Shown: one piece after another, positions 24,601 to 31,804 of the stretch | Numbering within the stretch: the first letter of the stretch is position 1 | How the letters are laid out: each line of letters starts with the position of its first letter | From: Thioalkalicoccus limnaeus | Lineage (GTDB): Bacteria; Pseudomonadota; Gammaproteobacteria; Chromatiales; Chromatiaceae | DNA length: 64,000 nt | Assembly: GCF_041197575.1 (NCBI RefSeq) | Contig: NZ_JBDKXB010000012.1 | Span: forward strand, 1-64,000 | Direction of reading: 5' to 3' | The notes under the pieces: model-generated | The model's input: the letters and a program-made list of their open reading frames with translations, nothing else | Database searches by the model: none | What the model was told of the DNA's origin: nothing | Position numbers and translations under genes: made by a program

Positions 24601-25407
24601 ATGATGTCTTTCCTCGGAATGAGTCGGGTGGGTGCCCTGTGGCTCGCGGCCCTGACCCTGGCCACCTTGCCGGTTGCCGCCCCATGGGCGGCGGACCAGC
24701 CGCAGAACGACGAGGCGATGGATCACCTGATGCGGATGGCCCGACACCTATCTGAGCTCGAACGGGTCAGCGTCGTCTTGCGCGCCGGCTACGACGTGGT
24801 CCAAGAATCGGGGCAGAAGATCGAGTTCACCGAGCGCCGCGCGATCCTGCTGATGCGCCCCGACCAATTGCGGGTCGACGCGGAGACGAGCGACGGCGAG
24901 CGGTCGGTGCTGGTCTTCGACGACGGCACCTTGACCCTGATGAACGCGACGGACAAGACCTACGCCTCCTCCGCGATCCCGGGGACCGTCGATGCGGCGA
25001 TCACGCATTTCGTCCGCGATCAGCGGATGCGATTGCCGCTCGCGATGCTGTTCGTGACCGGGCTCCCGACCGAGCTCGAACGGCGCCTGACCGAGGCGCA
25101 GATCGTAGAGACGACCCTTATCGGTGGCGTTTCGCATCGGCACATCGCCGCGCGCGGCGCCACCGTCGACGTCCAGGTTTGGTTGCCGGAGACCGGCGAT
25201 CCCTTTCCGCAACGGATCATCCTGACCTACAAGCAAGAGGCGGGGCAGCCCCAATTCTGGGCCAATTTCCTATGCTGGGACTCGTCGCCGGAACCGCCGG
25301 CGTCGGCGTTCTCGCTGGAGATCCCGGCGGACGCGACCCGTATCGCCTTTCTGACCCAGGTCCGAGCGGCCCAGTCGGGCGCGCCGGAGCAAGGAGAGAC
25401 GCCATGA
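24601..25407 (+). CDS. Secreted DUF2092-type protein
   Basis: A 268-residue periplasmic protein with a signal peptide (hydrophobic stretch to ...PWAADQ, cleavage near residue 30). The body resembles DUF2092, a LolA-like fold: FTERRAILLMRPDQLRVDA, the FDDGTLTLMNATDKTYA strand pair, and the PFPQRIILTYKQEAGQPQF segment. The start was chosen for its GAGG site six bases upstream. The stop overlaps the next gene's start (ATGA). It is the first of three genes for exported proteins that appear to form a cassette. Confidence 0.75.
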   Translation: MMSFLGMSRVGALWLAALTLATLPVAAPWAADQPQNDEAMDHLMRMARHLSELERVSVVLRAGYDVVQESGQKIEFTERRAILLMRPDQLRVDAETSDGERSVLVFDDGTLTLMNATDKTYASSAIPGTVDAAITHFVRDQRMRLPLAMLFVTGLPTELERRLTEAQIVETTLIGGVSHRHIAARGATVDVQVWLPETGDPFPQRIILTYKQEAGQPQFWANFLCWDSSPEPPASAFSLEIPADATRIAFLTQVRAAQSGAPEQGETP

Positions 25408-26081
25408 CCCATTCGCTTTGGCTTCGGGCAGTCAGTCTTGGTGTCGCTGCCCTGTTCATCGTGTCGCTGACCGCCGAGGCCTACGCGCGCGGCGGCGGCC
25501 GGGGCGGTGGGGGCTTCGGCGGTGGAGGCATGGGCGGTGGGGGTTTCTCGCGCGCGGGTCCAGCCGCGGGCGGCAGTTTTTCGGCCCGCGGCGGTGGCTT
25601 CGATGGGGGTGCTCGCGCCGCTGATCGACAGGCCGGCATGTCCGACCGCACCGCGATGCGCCAGGATACGCGCACGGATCGCTTCGACGACCGCCAGGAT
25701 GTCCGTGGCGATCGCCAGGACCAGCGCACCGAGCGCGGTGACGATCGCTACGATCAGCGCGAGGATCGGCAGGATCATCGCGACGAGGCGCGGGATGATC
25801 GCCAGGACTTTCGTGATGAGGCGCGCGACGACTGGCAGGACTGGGGTGACGATGACTGGGACAATTGGGGCTATGTGGCGGCGGGTGCCGCGGTCGTGGC
25901 TGGTGCCTACGCCATCGGGACCGTGATCTCGGCGTCGGCCTACTACGGGCTGCCTTGCACCCCGACGACCATCGTTGTTGACGATTTCAGCTATTCCGAA
26001 TGCGACGGCATCTGGTACCAGCCGGTATACTCGGGTGGCTCGACCACCTACATCGTCGTCGAGGCGCCTTACGGCTATTGA
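25404..26081 (+). CDS. Exported Gly-rich / Asp-Arg-Gln repeat protein
   Basis: A 225-residue protein in four parts: a signal peptide (to about residue 28), a Gly-rich segment with GGGG blocks and scattered Arg/Phe/Ser (about 29-70), a highly charged repeat region (about 78-150) with recurring DDRQD, DRYDQRED and RDEARDD units, and a conserved-looking C-terminus with a hydrophobic helix (AAGAAVVAGAYAIGTVI) followed by GLPCTPTTIVVDDFSYSEC and a Tyr-rich end. The two cysteines may form a disulfide. Coupled to the DUF2092 gene by ATGA. Function unknown; an envelope or surface-exposed role is likely. Confidence 0.75.
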   Translation: MTHSLWLRAVSLGVAALFIVSLTAEAYARGGGRGGGGFGGGGMGGGGFSRAGPAAGGSFSARGGGFDGGARAADRQAGMSDRTAMRQDTRTDRFDDRQDVRGDRQDQRTERGDDRYDQREDRQDHRDEARDDRQDFRDEARDDWQDWGDDDWDNWGYVAAGAAVVAGAYAIGTVISASAYYGLPCTPTTIVVDDFSYSECDGIWYQPVYSGGSTTYIVVEAPYGY

Positions 26082-26143
26082 TCTGAACCGCGCGCCGCGC
26101 GGTGGCTGCCGGTTTTCGTGACCTGACAAACCTGGAGAACGAC

Positions 26144-26710
26144 ATGTCGAAGATGGCCATCCTGACCCTTGCTGGCACCCTTGCGCTGGCCCCGTTCCTG
26201 CTGCCCGCGGGCACGCAAGCCGAAGGAACGGCCCCGGCAACCGCCACCGCCGCGGTCGGGCAGATCACCGGGCGCGTGGTCGTGGTCAATCAGGAGCGGC
26301 GCCAACTCGCGATCCGCACGCCGGATGGTGCCTTCGAGGTCATTCAGGTCCCCGAGGAGGTGCGCCGCCTCGATGAGATCCGGATCAATGACACCCTGAC
26401 GATCAGCTACCTGAAGGCCGTTGCGATCGATCTGCGCAAGGGCACGGACGCCGCGGGCGGGCCGTCCGCCGTCGTGACCCGCGACATCGAGCGCGAGGCG
26501 ACCCGGCGTCCGGCGGGACGCATCGAAGAGATCGTCCAGCTCACCGGCATCATCGAGGCCATCGACCGGAGCACGGCGGAGGTTCGTATCCGCGGCGCCG
26601 AGGAGGCGGTCACGGTCACCGTCGAGGACCGTAACCTACTTGTTGACGTAGCAGTCGGCGACAGTGTCACCGTCACCTACGTCAGCGCCATCGCGGCCCG
26701 GATCGAGTAG
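26144..26710 (+). CDS. Exported beta-rich protein, unknown
   Basis: A 188-residue protein with a signal peptide (LTLAGTLALAPFLLPAGTQA, cleavage near residue 26). The mature part contains two similar beta-rich halves, each with a metal- or ligand-free OB-like pattern (GQITGRVVVVNQERRQLAI and GIIEAIDRSTAEVRIRG), both ending in a VGD/NDT-x-V/L-T-V/I-x-Y strand. This indicates an internal duplication. A GGAG site precedes ATG 26144. Third gene of the exported-protein cassette. Confidence 0.7.
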   Translation: MSKMAILTLAGTLALAPFLLPAGTQAEGTAPATATAAVGQITGRVVVVNQERRQLAIRTPDGAFEVIQVPEEVRRLDEIRINDTLTISYLKAVAIDLRKGTDAAGGPSAVVTRDIEREATRRPAGRIEEIVQLTGIIEAIDRSTAEVRIRGAEEAVTVTVEDRNLLVDVAVGDSVTVTYVSAIAARIE

Positions 26711-26790
26711 GTCGGACCCACTGGGGTCGATCTGGGTCAGGTCAAACGGCGGACATTGTTCCGCCGATTCGGTTCGAGGGACTTTCTGCA

Positions 26791-28182
26791 ATGCCTCGCC
26801 CCGCGTTGACGACCGCCCTGCTGCTGTCGGTGCTGCTGATCGCTGGCTGCGCCACCAAGCCCCGCGAGCTGATGCCGACGCCCGTCGTCTACCAGGCACC
26901 GAACGGCCAGCCTCTGATCGCGCGGGCCGATTCGATCGCGACGACGCCGGATCTCGATCTTCTCTTCATCACGAACCGAGCCGTGGAGACGGACGCCGAG
27001 AGCCCGCTCCCATACGGTCAGGAACGAGCCCGGCGCATCGCCTTTGGCTCGGCCAAGGTGCGGATGGGTCAGGGATTGGGCTGGGACGCCCTGATCGAGC
27101 AGAGTCAACTGGCACAGCGCACGCAACCGATCCATCTGGACCTGGGACCGGTTCAGGAACTCGGCGCCTTCCCCGAGGAGCCCTACCGCATCACGCGGCG
27201 TGCCGATGGCGCACTGTTGCGCGACCGCGACGAACTCGTGCTGCATGCGGCGGCGCGCGAGCGGCTGCAAACGGAGATCCAACGCCGCCTGGCCAAGGCC
27301 CCGAAGAAGGAGGTCCTGGTCTATGTGCATGGATTCAACGAGACCTTCGCCAGCGCCGCCTTCACGGCCGCGGAGCTCTGCCATTTCCTCGGTCGTGAGC
27401 CGGTGTGCGCCTTCTTCACCTGGCCGGCCTCGTCGACCGGCAATTTCCTGATCTCCTACACGTCGACGACCGAATCCGCCGACTACGCCGTCGAGCATCT
27501 GAAAAAGAGCCTGCGCATGGTTGCGGCCACGCCTGGAGTGGAACGGCTGCAGTTGCTAGCCCACAGCCGTGGGACCGCCGTCATGCTTCGTGCTGTCCGC
27601 GAGCTGGCGTTGGAGGCCATCGCGGCCGGACAGGAGCCGGTCCATCTGTACAAGATCGATCACCTGGTGCTGTTCTCGCCCGACATCGATGTCGACATCG
27701 CCGCCCAGCAAATCACCGGCATGCTGTCCGATCCGGATCTGGTCACGGTCTGGCCGGAGGCGCGCCTGCCGCGAATCCTCGGCGGCCGTTTGACCATCTA
27801 CGCCTCGCCCGAGGACCGCGCGCTGCTCGTGTCGAGGGTCTTGTTCCGCAGCCGCGGCCGAGTGGGACAACTCAGACCGGAGGACATCTCGGCCAAGGCA
27901 CAGGACTATTTCGCGAAATTGGATCGCGTCGATCTGATCTCGTACGAGGGCGAACGGACCGATCTGTTCGGGCATTCCTATTTCACGTCCAACCCGCGGG
28001 TCAGCTCGGACCTGGTACAGATGCTGCGCTTCGGCAAACCACTCGGCAAGCCGGGGCGCGACCTGGTCCGGACCGGCCCCGTCACCTGGGCGTTCCCGGG
28101 TTCGACGCGCGGCCCGCAGACGGCGAGCGGCCCGCCGCACCAGGGTCCAGCGCAGACAGGTCCCGATTGGCACGGCCTTTGA
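26791..28182 (+). CDS. Lipoprotein alpha/beta hydrolase (DUF900-type)
   Basis: A 463-residue lipoprotein: the signal LLLSVLLIAGC ends in a lipobox with the lipidated Cys near residue 20. The hydrolase domain has a strand and oxyanion loop YVHGFNETFASAAF, a nucleophile elbow LAHSRGT (Ser in A-H-S-R-G) and FSPDIDVD with the likely acid, matching esterase-like DUF900 proteins. The C-terminal 40 residues are Pro/Gly-rich and probably disordered. It lies 80 bases after the exported-protein cassette and converges with ppk2. Confidence 0.75.
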   Translation: MPRPALTTALLLSVLLIAGCATKPRELMPTPVVYQAPNGQPLIARADSIATTPDLDLLFITNRAVETDAESPLPYGQERARRIAFGSAKVRMGQGLGWDALIEQSQLAQRTQPIHLDLGPVQELGAFPEEPYRITRRADGALLRDRDELVLHAAARERLQTEIQRRLAKAPKKEVLVYVHGFNETFASAAFTAAELCHFLGREPVCAFFTWPASSTGNFLISYTSTTESADYAVEHLKKSLRMVAATPGVERLQLLAHSRGTAVMLRAVRELALEAIAAGQEPVHLYKIDHLVLFSPDIDVDIAAQQITGMLSDPDLVTVWPEARLPRILGGRLTIYASPEDRALLVSRVLFRSRGRVGQLRPEDISAKAQDYFAKLDRVDLISYEGERTDLFGHSYFTSNPRVSSDLVQMLRFGKPLGKPGRDLVRTGPVTWAFPGSTRGPQTASGPPHQGPAQTGPDWHGL

Positions 28183-28293
28183 CCGACCAGCCGACGACCC
28201 TGCCGCCAGCGGGCCCCACCGGCTGGATCGACTATCCGGCGGGAACGCCTGTTCTTCGGCCCGGGGGCCGGGCGCTTGGTCGCGGCACCCAGA

Positions 28294-29136
28294 TCAATAG
28301 GACTCGGGAATCCACCTGAACGGATACTCGGGATCACGGTAGTCGCTGGCCTTCTGCCGTTTCGGCAACACGACCTTTTCCCGTGGCAGGTCCTCGTAGG
28401 GAATGCGGCTCAGCAGGTGTTGGATGATATTGAGCCTTGCGCGCTTCTTGTCGTCGGATCGGACGACGAACCAGGGCGCAAAGTCGGTATCGGTCGCGGC
28501 GAACATCGCGTCGCGTGCCCGCGAGTAATCGTACCAACGGCGATAGGATTCCAGGTCCATCGGCGAGAGTTTCCAGATCTTGCGCCCGTCCTCGATGCGT
28601 GCCTCCAGACGCCGCGTCTGCTCTTCCGGACTGACCTCGAGCCAATACTTGATCAGGATGATCCCGGAGTCGACCATGGCCCTCTCGACGAACGGGGCCA
28701 GGCTCAGAAAGCGCTCGGCCTCCGGCTCGGTGCAGAAACCCATGACCCGCTCGACCCCGGCCCGGTTGTACCAACTGCGATCGAAGATGACGACCTCGCC
28801 GGCCGCCGGGAAATGCCGCATGTAACGTTGCACGTACATCTGGGACCGCTCGCGTTCCGTCGGTGCCGGCAATGCGACCACCCGGAAGACACGCGGGCTC
28901 ACCCGTTCGGTGATGGCCTTGATCGTGCCTCCTTTGCCGGCCCCATCCCGGCCCTCGAAGACGATGCATGCCTTGGGCCCTTTGTGTCGCACCCATTGTT
29001 GTAGCTTGACCAGCTCGACATGCAGCGCGCGCAGTTTCTTCTCGTAGGCCTTGGTCTTCATCTTGACCGTGGCGTCGGCTATCGCATCGGCCTCATCCCT
29101 CTGGGCATCGAGGTTCTTCTTGGATTTCTTGCTCAT
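28294..29136 (-). CDS. ppk2: Polyphosphate kinase 2
   Basis: PPK2 transfers phosphate between polyphosphate and nucleoside di- or monophosphates. The 280-residue product contains the P-loop FEGRDGAGKGGTIKAIT, the lid RVVALPAPTERERSQMY, and FDRSWYNRAGVERVMGF. A GAGGAGG ribosome binding site stands seven bases from ATG 29136 (four from an adjacent ATG at 29139). The family member type (ADP- or GDP-phosphorylating) cannot be set from motifs here. It converges with the lipoprotein hydrolase. Confidence 0.9.
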   Translation of the reverse strand: MSKKSKKNLDAQRDEADAIADATVKMKTKAYEKKLRALHVELVKLQQWVRHKGPKACIVFEGRDGAGKGGTIKAITERVSPRVFRVVALPAPTERERSQMYVQRYMRHFPAAGEVVIFDRSWYNRAGVERVMGFCTEPEAERFLSLAPFVERAMVDSGIILIKYWLEVSPEEQTRRLEARIEDGRKIWKLSPMDLESYRRWYDYSRARDAMFAATDTDFAPWFVVRSDDKKRARLNIIQHLLSRIPYEDLPREKVVLPKRQKASDYRDPEYPFRWIPESY

Positions 29137-29170
29137 CATCAGGCCTCCTCTGTTAGCGTGAAAATCAAGC

Positions 29171-29206
29171 CACGGATCCACACGGATGGACACGGATGCA
29201 CACGGA
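29171..29206. repeat. Short tandem repeat of 10-base units
   Basis: Three units CACGGATCCA, CACGGATGGA and CACGGATGCA stand in tandem, followed by a partial CACGGA. It lies 35 bases upstream of ppk2. Similar CACGGAT-type repeats are found scattered in several bacterial genomes. Confidence 0.6.
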
Positions 29207-29946
29207 AAAGGCCCAGGTGGCGGGTGAGTCGACACACGACTGATTCGATCCGTTAGTTTCGATGCTCTTCCGTAGCCCCTCTTATCCTTCAGGGTGCCGG
29301 GCCTGCGGGAATGGCCGTTAGGGTCAGCAACGAGACGCTTGCGCATCCATTGCCCGCTACCCTGGTGACACGCAAATACAAGGCCAATGATGACGTTTTC
29401 GTGACAACGCGGTGGGGCGCAAACAATCATCTTAAAATCCAGTAGTTATGTTTCTTCTGATCGCGAGATTACCCTGGGCACCAAGATCCACTCCGATATT
29501 TCGGGGCATCCAGGGGGCGGCGACGGGATGTCAGCCGACCGGGCCTCGATAGCCCACTCGAGACCAGAGCGCTGGCACGCTGCATGCGTGATCAGCGTTA
29601 CGAGCAAGGGTAAAGGAATCGGCGCTGGGCTGACTTTTCCGCCGCTGCCTGCGATCAGATCGCTTCAGATCAGTCACCTACCAACAGCGTGTCCGATTGG
29701 AAGCGCCGCCGGTCCCAGTTGGCGGCTCCGACATATCGGGGTTTCCACGACGTCCGTCGCCCCGAGATCCCCAAGCCCGCTGTCATCAGGTCTTGGGCTC
29801 GAGTAACGACGCGGTTGGGTGCGCAGGGATCGGAGCAGGCCGCGCTGGCGAGACCCAAGTGTCTTGGCAACCGCGCGCGCATCGGGCGGATGCCTTGCTC
29901 GAATGCTCGCGGGTCCGGGGTTTTTCGTCGCAGAGGAGATGGAACC
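29207..29946. other. Gene-free region before the RiPP cluster
   Basis: 740 bases without a supported gene. An AT-richer patch (about 29420-29470) stands out from the GC-rich surroundings and may hold promoters, but no box pair is convincing. Confidence 0.45.
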
Positions 29947-30456
29947 ATGAAGAGAATCGCTGCGGTGGCATTGGCCGCCGGCACGGTCGCATTGGGTGTG
30001 CAGGCGGAGCTCGGCCAGCCGCCGGATCAGGCGTTGCGGGACGCGGTCCGGGCCCTGTGGCAGACCCAATACAAGGCGCTCGACGCCCACGATCTCGACG
30101 GGGTGCTCGGCACCTACGTCGACACCGATGACATCATGCTGATGGGCACCGGCCCGGGCGAGCACTGGGTCGGCAAATCCGATGTCAGAGGGGCCTATGC
30201 CCGGTTCATGGATGACTTCGAGCCCAACACGATGGAGGTGACCTGTGGAGAGGGCGAAGGCGCCTCGCACGATGGCGTCCTCTGGTTGACGGCCGTCTGC
30301 CAGTTCCGCGATCGGCACCAGGAACAGACGCGCGAATACGTGACGAACGTGTCCGCCGTGCTGGTCAAGCAAAGCGACGCGTGGCGCTTCCACACCATGC
30401 ATTTCTCCCAGTTGACCGGAGGCGATGACTTGGCGCCACCGCCGGCATCAGAGTGA
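29947..30456 (+). CDS. Exported NTF2/SnoaL-like protein (DUF4440 type)
   Basis: A 169-residue protein with a signal peptide (AAVALAAGTVALGVQA, cleavage near residue 20) and a cone-shaped NTF2-like domain: LWQTQYKALDAHDLDGVLG, TDDIMLMGTGPGEHWVGK, the GVLWLTAVCQF strand, and VSAVLVKQSDAWRFHTMHF. Two cysteines are in the mature part. It ends 14 bases before the RiPP precursor start and is very probably in the same transcript. Such folds may bind small molecules or act as enzymes; the link to the peptide is inferred from position only. Confidence 0.78.
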   Translation: MKRIAAVALAAGTVALGVQAELGQPPDQALRDAVRALWQTQYKALDAHDLDGVLGTYVDTDDIMLMGTGPGEHWVGKSDVRGAYARFMDDFEPNTMEVTCGEGEGASHDGVLWLTAVCQFRDRHQEQTREYVTNVSAVLVKQSDAWRFHTMHFSQLTGGDDLAPPPASE

Positions 30457-30470
30457 CGGAGGGTCGAGAG

Positions 30471-30758
30471 ATGAGTGACGAGCACAATCCGATCGGACGC
30501 GATTCCCCGCGCGAGGACACGATGGGCGCGACCGACGAGCAGACCCGGCAGAGCCGCCGGCGATTCCTAATCGGTCTTGGCAAATGGTCGCAGGTGGTCG
30601 TTGTCGGTGCCGTCACCGGCGGCGCTCTGCTGGGTGGCCCAACGGCCCAGGCCGGGTGGATCAACCGGCGCGGCGGCGGCGGTTGGATCAACGGTGGCGG
30701 CGGCTGGATCAACCGCGCGGGTGGTGGTTGGGGCGGCAGTTGGATCAACGCGCGCTGA
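30471..30758 (+). CDS. RiPP precursor with four Trp-Ile-Asn motifs
   Basis: A 95-residue peptide with a strong ribosome binding site (GGAGGG, 8 bases before ATG 30471). Residues 1-27 are polar; residues 28-33 (SRRRFL) fit a twin-arginine signal, followed by a hydrophobic stretch (about 42-56) and an A-Q-A signal-peptidase-like site (59-61). The remaining 34 residues are mostly Gly with Trp-Ile-Asn at 63-65, 72-74, 79-81 and 91-93. Aromatic-X-Asn is a substrate pattern of three-residue cyclophane-forming radical SAM enzymes, and such an enzyme is two genes downstream. No Cys is present. The class resembles Gly-rich GrrA/OscA-type precursors, but the exact family is not recognised. Confidence 0.78.
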   Translation: MSDEHNPIGRDSPREDTMGATDEQTRQSRRRFLIGLGKWSQVVVVGAVTGGALLGGPTAQAGWINRRGGGGWINGGGGWINRAGGGWGGSWINAR

Positions 30759-30765
30759 GCAGCGA

Positions 30766-30789
30766 GTGGGCCTGGTACGCCAGGCCCAC
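30766..30789 (+). promoter_or_regulatory. Hairpin directly after the precursor gene
   Basis: A perfect 10-bp stem (GTGGGCCTGG / CCAGGCCCAC) with a TACG tetraloop begins seven bases past the precursor stop. There is no T tract. It can act as partial terminator or mRNA stabiliser, keeping precursor expression above that of the maturation enzymes. Confidence 0.6.
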
Positions 30790-30976
30790 GCCCGAGGGCG
30801 CCCGCTGACGGTTCGCAGGCGGCCGGCTGAATCGATGCCGGCCTTGTTTGCCGCGGTGAAGCCGGCTTCGATGCCCCGGTGTGACCCCGAACCAGTCGCC
30901 GAGCACGGCGGCTGGCTATCGGCTCCGCTTGCTCGGTTGTGCTCCCGTCACCGCGATCACGGGTCTGTGTAGCTTG

Positions 30977-31804
30977 ATGAGCGACCTCGTCTACCATCTC
31001 CCCTTGACGCAGCTGGCGACCTACCGCGGTCATCGCGTCATCGTGCGCGCAGCGCAGCCGCACGACCTGATCGCCCAGCTCGGGCCGCAGGATCTCCGGA
31101 ACCTGGCCTATGTGCAGTTCTGTGCCCTACCGGACGATATCGATGGCCTGCTCCATTGGGCCGAGGGCTTGCCGATCGAGTTGCACTTGGATGCACCGGC
31201 GCGGGATTTCACCCGTCTCTATCGGTGCGTCAAGCTGCTCGACACGCATCCGGTCCGGGTCTCGTTGCCGGTCGTACCCGGTTTCGAGAAGGCCGCGAAG
31301 CTGGCGCTGTCGCTGCAGTTCGCGGTCAGACTGCACGTCGGCCAGCCGCCACCCTCGTTGATCGATCCCTTGATCGCGCTGCTCGAGGCGTATCTGCACC
31401 AGAGTACCGTCGCCCAGCCGGTCGAATGGTTCCACAGCCTGCTGCTCGGGTTGTGCCAGGGTGACACGGCGACACTGTGGGCGCTGAACGAGGAAGACCC
31501 GGCGCGGCTGCGCCATATCGACGCTCAGGGTCGGGAGCGGTGGCCCGGTCGGCTGGCCGCGGCCGAGTTCGATACGGAGCCCGCCGAGTTCGTCGCACGC
31601 TGGGGAGACGGCCTGCGGCGTGGCGGAACGGAGTGCGCGCGGTGCCCATTCTTCGCTCCCTGTCGGGGCTATTTCAAGTGGCCACGGCGCGATTACGACT
31701 GCGCCGGCGTCAAGGCCGTACTCGCTGGGATCCATGGGGCGGCCGATGAACTGCGCCGCGATCTTGCCGCCGCGCCTTCCGTCCCACGGGGCACCCCGCT
31801 GTGA
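30977..31804 (+). CDS. SPASM-like cysteine-cluster protein without a radical-SAM motif
   Basis: A 275-residue protein of unrecognised family. The first 210 residues look like alternating helices and strands (YVQFCALPDDIDGLLHWAEG, VRVSLPVVPGFEKAA) as in part of a TIM barrel, yet there is no CxxxCxxC motif. The C-terminal part has CARCPFFAPC and a later Cys (Cys220, 223, 229, 242), resembling one auxiliary cluster site of SPASM domains. The end overlaps the radical SAM gene (GTGA), so the two are coupled. It may be an inactive partner or recognition subunit for the maturase, like pseudo-rSAM proteins of other systems. The start at 30977 could be earlier (30881). Confidence 0.7.
   Translation: MSDLVYHLPLTQLATYRGHRVIVRAAQPHDLIAQLGPQDLRNLAYVQFCALPDDIDGLLHWAEGLPIELHLDAPARDFTRLYRCVKLLDTHPVRVSLPVVPGFEKAAKLALSLQFAVRLHVGQPPPSLIDPLIALLEAYLHQSTVAQPVEWFHSLLLGLCQGDTATLWALNEEDPARLRHIDAQGRERWPGRLAAAEFDTEPAEFVARWGDGLRRGGTECARCPFFAPCRGYFKWPRRDYDCAGVKAVLAGIHGAADELRRDLAAAPSVPRGTPL

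Noticed and set aside
25404..26081. Repeat-rich DNA read as a possible CRISPR or tandem-repeat array
   Set aside because: Repeats are at protein level (Asp-Arg-Gln units) in a coding frame with a signal peptide; no regular repeat-spacer structure.
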